Assembly: GCF_021458635.1 (NCBI RefSeq)
Contig: NZ_JAIRDQ010000005.1
Coordinates: 248,001 to 312,000, forward strand
DNA length: 64,000 bases
Source of the DNA: Bradyrhizobium monzae
Lineage (GTDB): Bacteria; Pseudomonadota; Alphaproteobacteria; Rhizobiales; Xanthobacteraceae
Direction of reading: 5' to 3'
Under the pieces are notes generated by a model. That model ran no database searches, was not told the DNA's origin, and saw only the letters and a list, made by a program, of their open reading frames with translations. This document shows, one piece after another, positions 10,483 to 19,416 of the stretch. A program made the translations under genes and the position numbers. Every line of letters starts with the position of its first letter. Within the stretch, counting starts at the first letter, position 1.

Positions 10483-10893
10483 ATGACACAGATTTCGTCC
10501 GGCTCAACACCAGCATCCACTCCGAAGCCGCGGCGGCCCCGCCCGCAGGTGATGCGGCTGACGGACGCCGCTGCCCAGCGCATCAGCGAACTGACGAACC
10601 GCGCGGACTCCGAGATCGTCGGCCTGCGCGTCGGCGTGAAGAACGGCGGCTGCGCCGGCCAGTCCTACACGGTCGAATACGCCCACGATGTCCGCCCGAC
10701 CGACGAGGTCGTCGAGGACAAGGGCGTCAAGATCCTGGTCGACCCCAAGGCCGTGCTGTTCCTGCTCGGCACCGAGATGGACTACAAGGCCGACAAGATG
10801 CAGGCCCAGTTCGTCTTCAACAACCCCAACCAGATCTCCGCCTGCGGCTGCGGCGAGTCGGTCGAGCTTCGCCCGGCCAAGATCGACGGGTAA
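10483..10893 (+). CDS. sufA: A-type Fe-S carrier protein SufA (HesB/IscA family)
   Basis: A 136-residue A-type carrier that takes clusters from the scaffold to target proteins. The three ligand cysteines are Cys57 (GGCAG) and Cys121/Cys123 (ACGCGES). About 24 extra Pro/Arg/Ser-rich residues precede the conserved core, so the true start could be slightly later. Last gene of the suf operon; a large palindromic repeat follows and may end the transcript. Confidence 0.93.
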   Translation: MTQISSGSTPASTPKPRRPRPQVMRLTDAAAQRISELTNRADSEIVGLRVGVKNGGCAGQSYTVEYAHDVRPTDEVVEDKGVKILVDPKAVLFLLGTEMDYKADKMQAQFVFNNPNQISACGCGESVELRPAKIDG

Positions 10894-10900
10894 ATCCGGA

Positions 10901-10986
10901 CGTCATTGCGAGGAGCGAAGCGACGAAGCAATCCAGACTGTCTCCGCGGAAACAGTCTGGATTGCTTCGCTTCGCTCGCAATGACG
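10901..10986. repeat. Palindromic intergenic repeat (CGTCATTGCGAG type)
   Basis: CGTCATTGCGAG (from 10901) is mirrored by CTCGCAATGACG (ending at 10986), with further pairing inside: CGAAGCAATCCAGACTGT against ACAGTCTGGATTGCTTCG. The whole 86 bases form one long imperfect hairpin. This is a familiar dispersed element of Bradyrhizobium-like genomes and lies directly after sufA, where it could act as a terminator or RNA stabiliser. Confidence 0.8.
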
Positions 10987-11029
10987 GCAGTGGTATGAAG
11001 GCTGACCTGCTCGCTCCGGAAAGCCCTCG

Positions 11030-11461
11030 ATGGACCGCGAATTCCTGATCGACCTGTTCGCCGATTTCGGCCCCGTCGCCATCCGAAAGATGTTCTCCGG
11101 CTACGGCATCTCCGCCGACGGCGTCAACTTCGCGCTCGCCCTGCGTGCTGGCCTGTTCTTTCGCGCCGACGAGGTGACCATTCCGGACTTTGAAGCGGAA
11201 GGCTCGAAACCATTCCAGTATTCGACACGCGCCAAGACTGTGCTGGTGAACTCCTATTGGGAGCTGCCGGCGCGCCTGTTCGACGATTCCGAGGAACTGG
11301 CGCGGTGGGCGAGGGCCGCGCTTGCCGCCGCCCAGCGCGCCAAGGTGAAGAAGCGGCCGAAGAAGAAAGCCGTGGCGAAGAAGGCGAGTAAGGGCACACC
11401 AAACAAGCCCGTTGCGAAGAAGCGTTCGGGCAAGAAGCCAACCAAGAAAGCGGTGCGGTAG
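11030..11461 (+). CDS. TfoX N-terminal domain protein with lysine-rich histone-like tail
   Basis: A 143-residue protein. Residues 1-100 are a TfoX/Sxy N-terminal domain (FGPVAIRKMFSGYGI, ALRAGLFFRAD, YWELPARLFDD). The last 40 residues are almost only Lys, Ala, Pro, Arg and Gly in AVAKKAS / PVAKKRS repeats, like histone H1 or the tails of mycobacterial HupB. The tail should bind nucleic acid. TfoX proper regulates competence in gammaproteobacteria, but stand-alone N-domains in alphaproteobacteria have no established role. Confidence 0.82.
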   Translation: MDREFLIDLFADFGPVAIRKMFSGYGISADGVNFALALRAGLFFRADEVTIPDFEAEGSKPFQYSTRAKTVLVNSYWELPARLFDDSEELARWARAALAAAQRAKVKKRPKKKAVAKKASKGTPNKPVAKKRSGKKPTKKAVR

Positions 11462-11557
11462 GACGGACAAAGCGCGGCGTGCCCACCACATTATCAATCG
11501 CGGGAAAATGGCGGGCACGGCGCTATGCGCCTTTGCCCACCCAACGAGACCGCTGGC

Positions 11558-12088
11558 TTAATCCGCGGCCTTGGTCAAACCAACTCGCATATTCTTCGCC
11601 ACAAAAACGCAGGTGCCGTCGGCCAACACGCCGCCATCGGCAATGCCGAGCACCAGCTTGCCGCGGCGGACCATGCGCATGGCGACCTCGTAGCGCACGG
11701 ATCGCGTCTCCGGCGTGATGGCGCCGGTGACCTCAACCTCGCCGGCGCCGATGGCGCGGCCCTTGCCCAGCGAGCCCGACCAGCCGAGCCAGTAGCCGAC
11801 CATCTGCCACATCGCATCCAGGCCAAGACTTCCCGGCATCATCGCGTCACCGCGATAGTAACAATCGAAGAACCAGTGGTCCGGCACAATGTCGAGCTCG
11901 CCGACGATGTGCCCCTTGCCGAACGCGCCGCCGTCCAGGCTGATCTCGGTGATGCGGTCCATCATGAGCATCGGCGGCGCCGGTAATTGCGCATTGCCCG
12001 GACCGAAATAGCCGCCGTCACTCGATCTCAGCAGTTCGTCCCTGGTGTAGGACGATTGTGGCCTGTGAAAATCATGAGGATTGGGCAC
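11558..12088 (-). CDS. FabA-like 3-hydroxyacyl-ACP dehydratase, catalytic His replaced
   Basis: A 176-residue hot-dog-fold protein that matches FabA along its length: QLPAPPMLMMDRI, MMPGSLGLDAMWQMVGYWLG, GKGRAIGAGEVEVTG and KLVLGIADG. FabA dehydrates and isomerises beta-hydroxydecanoyl-ACP using a His and an Asp. The Asp is present (Asp91), but the position of the catalytic His, 14 residues before it, is Tyr77 (FFDCYYRGD where FabA has C-H-F). No fabB partner is adjacent. It may be an altered or inactive paralogue; ordinary FabA function should not be assumed. Confidence 0.82.
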   Translation of the reverse strand: MPNPHDFHRPQSSYTRDELLRSSDGGYFGPGNAQLPAPPMLMMDRITEISLDGGAFGKGHIVGELDIVPDHWFFDCYYRGDAMMPGSLGLDAMWQMVGYWLGWSGSLGKGRAIGAGEVEVTGAITPETRSVRYEVAMRMVRRGKLVLGIADGGVLADGTCVFVAKNMRVGLTKAAD

Positions 12089-12198
12089 GACAACAAGTCC
12101 TCGATACGCGCGATCAGACGCTGCAAGTGGTGAGAAAGATGTCGGTCGTCAGGTTGGAATTTCAAGCGCGGGCGGCTGACCGGCCTGCCGCTTCTGCG

Positions 12199-13266
12199 TC
12201 ACGCCACCCGATTGTGGGTCTCGACCGCGTATTCGGGGTCGACTTCACAGATCACGCGGTTGCGGCCGTTGCGCTTGGCCGCGTAGAGGCAGGCATCCGC
12301 ACGATCGATCAGCGTGTCGGTGTCGTCGCCCTGCTTCAGCATCGAGACGCCGACGGAGATGGTGACGCGGCCGAGGATCTCGCCGGTCGACTTCTTCTTC
12401 AACTCCTTCGCCATCACGGCGCGGCGGATATGGTCGGCGACGGTAAGAGCCTGGCGCAGTGCGGTGTTGGGCAGCACGACCGCGAATTCCTCGCCGCCAT
12501 AGCGTGCGGTGATATCCTGGCCTTTGATGGTCTGCTTAAGGGACAGGCCGACGAGCCGGAGCACCTGGTCGCCGGTGAGATGGCCGTAGGAATCGTTGAA
12601 CGATTTGAAATGGTCGATGTCGAACAGCAGGAGCGACAGTGGCTCGCCGCTCGCGAGCGCGCTCTGCACGGCCATGCCGATCATGCGGTCGAAATATTTG
12701 CGGTTGCCGAGGCCGGTCAGCGGATCGGTCAGGCTCTCGGCGCGGATCGCTTCGAGGCTTTGCTGGAGGTTGCTGATCTCGTTCTTCGATAGCGTCAGCC
12801 GGTCTTCCAGCGCCTTGTTGGTCTCGCGCATCTCGCCGGTCGAACGTAGCAGCGCTTCGACGATCGTCTCGATCTGCTCGCGGGTCTTCGCAGAGGACAA
12901 TTGCTCGGTCGCGCCCGACAGGCTGGTGTCGTAGGCGCCGGTCATGCCGAGCGCGTCGCTCAAGACGGTCATCACGTCGTCGATCTCGCCGATGACGCGC
13001 GCACCGACCTTGTCGATGCGGTCGGTCGTTTTGATGTGGGAGAGATAGGTGTCGTAGATCTGCTCGAGATCGGCTTCGGTCAGCTTGCCGTTGCGTGCCA
13101 GCGTCTCGTTGATGATCTTGTTGAGCGGGGCATTGTAACCGGTCGCGTAAACGTACCAGATCTCGTAGTTGCGGGGAATTGCGGTCTGCTTCAGCGACCT
13201 GATCTGACCGAGTGCCACCTCGGCGAACGCCATCGTGCGTTCATGTTCATCGAGAACCTTGACCAC
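12199..13266 (-). CDS. Diguanylate cyclase (GGDEF domain), soluble
   Basis: A 355-residue protein with a C-terminal GGDEF domain: LTDPLTGLGNRKYFD, LLLFDIDHFKSFND and the active-site loop GGEEF at 257-261, so it should make cyclic di-GMP. The inhibitory-site arginine (RxxD before the loop) is Lys248 here, so product inhibition may be weak. The first 145 residues are helical with no membrane segment, a conserved N-terminal region of unknown ligand, followed by a short coiled coil (150-178). The start shown is a GTG; an ATG 11 codons later (MAFAEV) is equally possible. Confidence 0.88.
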   Translation of the reverse strand: MVKVLDEHERTMAFAEVALGQIRSLKQTAIPRNYEIWYVYATGYNAPLNKIINETLARNGKLTEADLEQIYDTYLSHIKTTDRIDKVGARVIGEIDDVMTVLSDALGMTGAYDTSLSGATEQLSSAKTREQIETIVEALLRSTGEMRETNKALEDRLTLSKNEISNLQQSLEAIRAESLTDPLTGLGNRKYFDRMIGMAVQSALASGEPLSLLLFDIDHFKSFNDSYGHLTGDQVLRLVGLSLKQTIKGQDITARYGGEEFAVVLPNTALRQALTVADHIRRAVMAKELKKKSTGEILGRVTISVGVSMLKQGDDTDTLIDRADACLYAAKRNGRNRVICEVDPEYAVETHNRVA

Positions 13267-13394
13267 AGAACATACCCCACGACGGTCGGTGCGCTCACGA
13301 CCGCAGCAATGCTTAAATTATGTTCGTAGGCTAACGGATGATCGTGAACGGTCGGTAAACGGCCGGCCGTTCAACTTGCACGTGTATTGTCGGT

Positions 13395-14939
13395 TCAGGC
13401 CCCGGCGGGGGAGCGGACCGGTCGGAGCAGGAACGCCGGGAGGTGCGAGTGATCGCCGGGCTCGGTATCGGCTTCGCGCTGGCGGCGCGGTTCGGGACGA
13501 CCGATCGACGGCACATGGGAATTGCTGGCCTGCTGGCGTGCGCCATGACGTGGCTCGGCGGACTGCCTGGCTTCACGCGGAGGCCTTGCCTCGCGTGCAG
13601 GCCTCGCTTCGCGCGCGGGCCGTGCTTCGGCGGTAGGCGCTGCATCCGGCGAAGGCGTTGCCTCGGAGGAGTGTCTCGCCTCGCGCGGCTCGTGGCTGCG
13701 CTCACGGTCGCGACCGCGCTGCGGCTTGCCGCGTCCGCCGCGGGAACGTTCACGATCGCGCCCGCGCGATTCGCGAGGACGGTCGCTCCGCTCGCCGCTT
13801 TCAGCGTGGACTTCGTATTCGCCTTCGGCGCGGGGAATGTTCTGGCCGATCAGCTTTTCGATCGCAACCATCGACTTCTGGTCGAGCGGCGTCACGATCG
13901 AGATCGCGGTGCCGGTGCGGCCGGCACGACCGGTGCGGCCGACGCGATGGACGTAATCGTCGGGATGATGGGGGACGTCGAAATTGAAGACGTGGCTGAC
14001 CTCGGGAATATCGAGGCCGCGGGCGGCGACGTCGGAGGCGACCAGCAGCGGCAGCTCACCCTTGCGGAACTGCTCGAGGGCCGCCATGCGGGCCGGCTGA
14101 TCCATGTCGCCATGCAGTGCGCCGACGCTGAAACCGTGCTTCTGAAGTGACTTGTGAACGACCGCGACTTCGCGCTTGCGATTGCAGAAGATAATCGCGT
14201 TCTTGAGATCCTTGGCCTCGCGCAGCAGGCGGCGCAGCAGCTCGCGCTTTTCATGCGCCTCGCGTCCGGCAGGCACCTGCGACTGCGTGACGGTAACGGC
14301 GGTGGTCGCGGGCTTGGAGACTTCGACCTTCTGCGGATTGTGCAGGAAGGTTTCGGTGATGCGCCGGATTTCCGGCGGCATGGTCGCGGTGAAGAACAGG
14401 GTCTGCCGCGTGAAGGGGACGAGCTTGCAGATGCGCTCGATGTCCGGGATGAAGCCCATGTCCAGCATGCGGTCGGCTTCGTCGATGACGAGCAGCTCGA
14501 CGCCGGTGAGCAGCAGGCCGCCTCGCTCGGTATGGTCGAGCAGCCGGCCCGGGGTGGCGATCAGCACGTCGACGCCGCGGGTCAGCTTGGCATCCTGGTC
14601 GCCGAACGAGACGCCGCCGATCAGCAGGGCGACGTTGAGTTTCTGGCCGGCGCCGTAGCGGTCGAAGTTTTCCTTCACCTGCGCTGCGAGCTCGCGGGTC
14701 GGCTCCAGGATCAGCGTGCGCGGCATGCGTGCGCGGGCGCGACCCTTTTCGAGGATGGTGAGCATCGGCAGCACGAAGGCCGCGGTCTTGCCGGTGCCGG
14801 TCTGGGCGATGCCGAGCACGTCCTTGCGTGCGAGGACGTGGGGGATCGCCTGTTCCTGAATGGGGGTCGGGGTGGTGTAACCGGTGGCCGCCACTGCGGC
14901 GAGGACTTTTTCGGATAGTCCGAGATTGGAAAAGGACAT
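13395..14939 (-). CDS. DEAD-box RNA helicase, RhlE-like, with Arg/Pro-rich tail
   Basis: A 514-residue ATP-dependent RNA helicase. Seen in order are the Q motif (TPTPIQEQAIP), AQTGTGKT (about 45-52), PTRELA, DEAD in VIDEADRMLD, TATMPPEIR in place of SAT, and HRVGRTGRAG. The core ends near residue 375. The last 135 residues are low complexity, rich in Arg, Glu, Pro and Ala, with imperfect PAREAR/PPREAR repeats, and should bind RNA. This pattern fits RhlE-type helicases that act in ribosome assembly or RNA decay at low temperature. Confidence 0.92.
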   Translation of the reverse strand: MSFSNLGLSEKVLAAVAATGYTTPTPIQEQAIPHVLARKDVLGIAQTGTGKTAAFVLPMLTILEKGRARARMPRTLILEPTRELAAQVKENFDRYGAGQKLNVALLIGGVSFGDQDAKLTRGVDVLIATPGRLLDHTERGGLLLTGVELLVIDEADRMLDMGFIPDIERICKLVPFTRQTLFFTATMPPEIRRITETFLHNPQKVEVSKPATTAVTVTQSQVPAGREAHEKRELLRRLLREAKDLKNAIIFCNRKREVAVVHKSLQKHGFSVGALHGDMDQPARMAALEQFRKGELPLLVASDVAARGLDIPEVSHVFNFDVPHHPDDYVHRVGRTGRAGRTGTAISIVTPLDQKSMVAIEKLIGQNIPRAEGEYEVHAESGERSDRPRESRGRDRERSRGGRGKPQRGRDRERSHEPREARHSSEATPSPDAAPTAEARPAREARPAREARPPREARQSAEPRHGARQQASNSHVPSIGRPEPRRQREADTEPGDHSHLPAFLLRPVRSPAGA

Positions 14940-15221
14940 TGAGCCTCTGGTCGAAACCGCCGTTCGGAATCGAGGGTAATAAGGCTGTCGCGTTCCACCC
15001 CGAAACGGCGCGCTCTCAAAGAAGCTGGGGGTGCTGACTCACGCGAACAAAGCGCCAAGCTCAGGAATCGCTCTTCGATACCGAGCCGCGTCGACCCGGA
15101 ACATAGGGCGGAATCGGCCAAAGTCAATGGAGCAGGCGCGGGAAGGTCCTAAAAACCCTTAGGTTTTTGCCCAAATACCGGGCGCGGCTCGGCTTTTCGC
15201 CGCGGGCGGCAAGCCCGGTGG

Positions 15222-16217
15222 TTAACGCGCCCCTGCGGCCTGGGCTCGGAAATCGCCAGGCGCCATGCCATACGCGGCATTGAAGACCCGGTAATAGGTC
15301 GCCAGGCTCTCGAAACCGCAGGCGCTCGCGATGTCGGCGATCAGCCGCTCCGGCGCTTCGCGCATCAAGCGGCGGCTCTGCTTTAGCCGCTCTTCCGTCA
15401 CGGTCTGCGAGAAGCTGCGGTCGGCGGCTTCGAACAGCATGTGCAAATGGCGCACGGAGACGCCGAGCAGGTCGGCCACTCGCGTTGGCGCCAGATCCGG
15501 GTCTTGAAGATGGCGCGCGATCAGGCGCCGCGCCAGTGACAGGCGGGCGGTCCGGAGCGCGGCCTGTCCGCGCCGGCTGCCCGGCCTGACGATGCCGCGC
15601 TCGATCAGCGCCAGATGCCCGAGCGCCTGCACCAGCGGGACCGCGCCGGACGAACCATCATTCGCCGCCGTCTCGCCGAGGTCGGCAAAGCAGGCTTCGA
15701 GCAGAGGTGCGAGCGCGGGATCGTTGAAAACCCTGGGCGCAAGCTCACGCGTGCGCTTGTCCTGTGTCGCGAGCCCGCTGACGGGGATTTTCAGGATACG
15801 CAGGTGAAAACCGGAATCGCCCAGCGGCCGCGTGCGGTAGGGCAGGTCGGTATGGCTGGTGGCAAAGCCGCCATGGGCGATCGCGAAATCGCTGGAGCGC
15901 ATGCCGCCGAACCAGCCGCCGCCGCCGAGCTGCTGGTAGACGCAGATGCTGTCACCCGGCGCGTAGCCGATGTCGGCCTGGCTGCGCTCGACCGCATAGG
16001 ACGAGGCTTTCAGCTCCACGAGGGCTCCGTTGCCGACCTGGCTCAGCGAGAACTCTCCGTAAAAGCCTGGGCGTTGTTCGCGCTCGAGTTCCGCCGTGAC
16101 CCCGAACAGCCCCTTGGCGCGCACCTCGCGCCAAAAATCGAAGCGATCGTGCGGCTCGACTTCGTCGGTGCACCAGCGATACACGGCAGCCCCCGTCCCC
16201 AACGGAATTCCGCCCAT
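15222..16217 (-). CDS. AraC-family transcriptional regulator
   Basis: A 331-residue regulator. The C-terminal 100 residues form the two helix-turn-helix motifs of AraC/XylS proteins (RVADLLGVSVRHLHMLFE and IADIASACGFESLATYYRVF). The N-terminal 200 residues resemble the AraC-binding-like beta domain, so an effector is expected but unknown. The reading frame could start with a GTG at 16235; ATG 16217 is preferred. It is divergent from the caspase-like gene, 158 bases away. Confidence 0.87.
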   Translation of the reverse strand: MGGIPLGTGAAVYRWCTDEVEPHDRFDFWREVRAKGLFGVTAELEREQRPGFYGEFSLSQVGNGALVELKASSYAVERSQADIGYAPGDSICVYQQLGGGGWFGGMRSSDFAIAHGGFATSHTDLPYRTRPLGDSGFHLRILKIPVSGLATQDKRTRELAPRVFNDPALAPLLEACFADLGETAANDGSSGAVPLVQALGHLALIERGIVRPGSRRGQAALRTARLSLARRLIARHLQDPDLAPTRVADLLGVSVRHLHMLFEAADRSFSQTVTEERLKQSRRLMREAPERLIADIASACGFESLATYYRVFNAAYGMAPGDFRAQAAGAR

Positions 16218-16375
16218 GAAAAAAGCAGATTCCACGGGAATCTGCCATAGGCCAGATCGTGGAATCGCGGGCTCGGACCGGTTGAACCGCCGCTACCGCT
16301 GGACCGACTATCACATCAACGGCGTAGGGTTCCGCATGGAGCCGACGGGGGCCGTTCCGCAACGGGAATGTCACG

Positions 16376-17899
16376 ATGATGCGTCGGGTTTTCAGAATTC
16401 TGGCAGCACTCGGCCTGGCGGCGAGCCTCGGCGGCTTCGCGGGGGCCGCACATGCCGAAAAGCGCGTCGCGCTCGTCGTCGGCAACAACGACTACAAGAA
16501 CGTTCCCAAGCTCCTGAAGGCCGTCAACGACGCCCGCACCATGGGCGATACGCTGAAGCAACTCGGCTTCACCGTGATGGTCGCCGAAAACCAGAACCGT
16601 CAGCAATTCTCCGAGACGCTGCTCGCCTTCGATCGGGCGATCGAGCCCGGCGACACCGCATTCTTCTTCTACGCCGGCCACGGCTTCGAGATCGCGGGCC
16701 AGAACTATCTGCTGCCGACCGACGTGCCGGCGGCGACTGAAGGCCAGGAAGAGCTGGTGCGCGACGCATCCATTCTCGCCGACCGTATCGTCGAGCGACT
16801 CCAGAACAAGAAGGCGCGCACCTCGATCCTGGTGTTCGACGCCTGCCGCAACAATCCGTTCGAGCGCAGCGGCACGCGCGCAGTCGCCGGCGGTGGCGGG
16901 CTGGCGCCGATGACGCAGCTGCCCGAAGGCGTGTTCTCGGTGTTCTCGGCAGGCCCGCGGCAGACCGCGCTCGATCGCCTCTCCAACGACGATGCCAATC
17001 CCAATTCGGTGTTCACGCGCACCTTTGCCAAGGAGCTGCTGCAGCCCGGCGAGAACCTCGTGCAGGTCGCACAGCGCACGCGCCGCATGGTCAGCGAGAT
17101 GGCCGACACCGTCAAGCACAAGCAGGTGCCGGTCTATTTCGACCAGATGGTCGACGACGTCTTCCTCAGCGGTGCCGCAAAGGATGCGGCGGCCGCTGCC
17201 GCGCGCCCGGCCGATCCCCCGCAGCAGAAGCTCGCGGCGCTGCCGCCCGTCTCGGTGCCACGTGTGCCGAAGGAGGAGACCACCAACGCGCCGATCGCGA
17301 GCTTCTCGCGCCACAATGGCGGCTGGAGCGTGACGTTCTCCTTCGCCGATCCCACGCTCGGGGTGTCCTGGCGCATGGCCGGCAGCGGTGATTTCCGCGA
17401 AACCGGCTTCATGGACTCGCTGGATCCGCGCACGCGCAAGCGGATGCCGAACCCGTCGATCGAGCTGCCCCCCGATGCGCAGGCCGGCACCATCGAGGTC
17501 CGTTATGTCGACGCATCCGGCGACATGCAGGGTCCGTTCCCGATCAAGTTCGATCCCGAAGCGGCGTTGGTCCGCGATCAGCGCAAGATCCTCGACATGA
17601 CCGCCACGAGCTGGTTGTCGTTCCGCGAGTTCAACGGGCTGCTGGTCTATTACACGCATCTCGTCTCCTACCGCTGCGCGATCCGCGAGGTGCGCATCGG
17701 CATCGACACGGCGGTGCCGGACAAGGTGCTGAAGATGCCGCCATGCGATCTGCGCGATCCCTCGGCAATCACGGCCGGCATGCTGCTGTACCAGAAGCTG
17801 CCGCCGGCGACTCAGTTCATGTCCGTCGAATTGACCTACCGCGACGGCAGCGTGTCGGAGGTCAAGAGTTTTCGCACGGCCAACCGCAGCAACAATTGA
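16376..17899 (+). CDS. Secreted caspase-like (peptidase C14) protein
   Basis: A 507-residue protein with a signal peptide (cleaved near AGAAHAEK, about 27) and a p20-like caspase fold at about 28-265: RVALVVGNNDYKNVPKL, the catalytic His102 in YAGHGFE and Cys157 in VFDACRNNPF. A Pro/Ala-rich linker follows (about 272-305), then a beta-rich C-terminal half without recognised domain. Metacaspase-like peptidases of this type cut after Arg or Lys; secretion implies periplasmic action. Possibly regulated by the divergent AraC gene. Substrate unknown. Confidence 0.85.
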   Translation: MMRRVFRILAALGLAASLGGFAGAAHAEKRVALVVGNNDYKNVPKLLKAVNDARTMGDTLKQLGFTVMVAENQNRQQFSETLLAFDRAIEPGDTAFFFYAGHGFEIAGQNYLLPTDVPAATEGQEELVRDASILADRIVERLQNKKARTSILVFDACRNNPFERSGTRAVAGGGGLAPMTQLPEGVFSVFSAGPRQTALDRLSNDDANPNSVFTRTFAKELLQPGENLVQVAQRTRRMVSEMADTVKHKQVPVYFDQMVDDVFLSGAAKDAAAAAARPADPPQQKLAALPPVSVPRVPKEETTNAPIASFSRHNGGWSVTFSFADPTLGVSWRMAGSGDFRETGFMDSLDPRTRKRMPNPSIELPPDAQAGTIEVRYVDASGDMQGPFPIKFDPEAALVRDQRKILDMTATSWLSFREFNGLLVYYTHLVSYRCAIREVRIGIDTAVPDKVLKMPPCDLRDPSAITAGMLLYQKLPPATQFMSVELTYRDGSVSEVKSFRTANRSNN

Positions 17900-17980
17900 G
17901 CGCTTGCTCAGATTGAACATGCTGCCGACGCTCGCCGGCGCTACAATCGCCCGAGCGATTGCAGCAGTGAGAGTCGGGTC

Positions 17981-19237
17981 ATGGACACAGTCACGCCGGA
18001 TCAACCCGTAACGCGCGTCCGAAAAGTCCGCTGCTGCATCGTCGGCGGCGGACCGGCCGGCATCATGCTCGGCTACCTGCTGGGGCGTGCCGGCATCGAT
18101 GTCGTGGTGCTGGAGAAGCACGCCGATTTCTTTCGCGATTTTCGCGGCGACACCGTGCATCCCTCGACGCTTCAGGTGATGGACGAGCTCGGCCTCATTG
18201 ACGGCTTCCTCAAGCTGCCGCACCAGCGCTTGCAGAAGATGGACGGTCTGTTCGGCGGCACCAAGGTGCGGATCGCCGATCTCAGCCGGCTGAATACGAA
18301 GTACCCGTTCATCGCCTTCATGCCGCAGTGGGATTTTCTCAATTTCCTGCGCGACGCGGGCCGACGGTTCGCCTCGCTCGAGGTGCTGATGAGCACCGAA
18401 GCCGTCGATCTGATCCGCCGCGGTGATGCCGTCGCCGGCGTGCGCGCCAGGAGGCCCGACGGCATCGTCGACATCGAGGCGGATCTCACCATCGCCTGTG
18501 ACGGCCGGCATTCGACGGTGCGCGAACGCGCGGGCCTCGGCGTCGAGGAGATCGGCGCGCCGATGGACGTGCTCTGGTTTCGCGCCGGCCGTAAGCCGGA
18601 CGAGACCGAAAAACTCTTCGCGCGGATCGAGCCCGGCAAGATGATGGTCACGTTCGATCGCGGTGATTACTGGCAATGCGCCTATGTCATCGCCAAGGGA
18701 CAATACGATGCGGTGAAGGCGAGGGGATTGCAGGCCCTGCTCGACGACGTCGTGCGCATGGCGCCGATTCTCAGGCAGGGTATCGCCGACGTGAAGAGCT
18801 TTGACGACGTCAAGCTTCTCACGGTCGCAATCAATCGCCTGAGCCGCTGGACGCAACCTGGATTGCTCTGCATCGGCGACGCCGCGCATGCGATGTCGCC
18901 CGTCGGCGGCGTCGGCGTCAATCTTGCCGTGCAGGATGCGGTCGCAACCGCCAACCTGCTCGCGGACAGGCTGACGCGCGGCTGTCCATCGGAGGATGAG
19001 CTCGACGCCGTGCGGCGCCGCCGCGAGTTTCCCGTGAAGATGACGCAGGCGATGCAAGTGATCGTGCAGAACCATATCATCAGCGGGGCGCTGCAGGGCG
19101 GCGATCGTCCGCTCAAGGTACCGCTGCTCCTGCGGTTGATCTCCGCATGGCCATGGCTTCAGGGCATTCCGGCGCGCTTCCTTGCCATCGGTGTGCGGCC
19201 AGAGCACGTGCATTCGAAAGCCGCGCCGGCGGCGTAG
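17981..19237 (+). CDS. FAD-dependent aromatic-ring-type monooxygenase/oxidoreductase
   Basis: A 418-residue group A flavoprotein. The N-terminal Rossmann motif is IVGGGPAGIMLGYLLGRAG, DG is in LTIACDGRHSTVRERAG, and the FAD-ribityl GD motif is CIGDAAHAMSPVGGVGVNLAVQDA. These are the three marks of p-hydroxybenzoate-hydroxylase-like monooxygenases. Substrate is unknown; no dioxygenase or other catabolic gene is adjacent, so annotation beyond the flavoprotein family would be a guess. Confidence 0.88.
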   Translation: MDTVTPDQPVTRVRKVRCCIVGGGPAGIMLGYLLGRAGIDVVVLEKHADFFRDFRGDTVHPSTLQVMDELGLIDGFLKLPHQRLQKMDGLFGGTKVRIADLSRLNTKYPFIAFMPQWDFLNFLRDAGRRFASLEVLMSTEAVDLIRRGDAVAGVRARRPDGIVDIEADLTIACDGRHSTVRERAGLGVEEIGAPMDVLWFRAGRKPDETEKLFARIEPGKMMVTFDRGDYWQCAYVIAKGQYDAVKARGLQALLDDVVRMAPILRQGIADVKSFDDVKLLTVAINRLSRWTQPGLLCIGDAAHAMSPVGGVGVNLAVQDAVATANLLADRLTRGCPSEDELDAVRRRREFPVKMTQAMQVIVQNHIISGALQGGDRPLKVPLLLRLISAWPWLQGIPARFLAIGVRPEHVHSKAAPAA

Positions 19238-19416
19238 CGCAGGGATTCGGTAGGGATAATGCCGCGTTAAATCGCGCGCTTTGCGTTGCGTTCGTGCCAC
19301 AGCGGATGCGGATTCAAAGACCGCGATGTGCCAATCCTGCGCCTTAACTTTCTTGATTCAAATTTGAGTAAGAACTGCGTGTGAGCGTGCGCCCATCAGA
19401 GGACACGGGGTGTACC

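Noticed and set aside
10901..10986. Palindromic element considered as an insertion-sequence end or CRISPR repeat
   Set aside because: It is a single long hairpin without spacers, transposase or target duplication; it matches the dispersed intergenic repeats of this group.
16316..19300. Very long open frame (994 codons) on the minus strand across the caspase-like and flavoprotein genes
   Set aside because: It is the antisense image of two well-supported genes in GC-rich DNA; its translation is Arg/His/Gly-rich without any domain.
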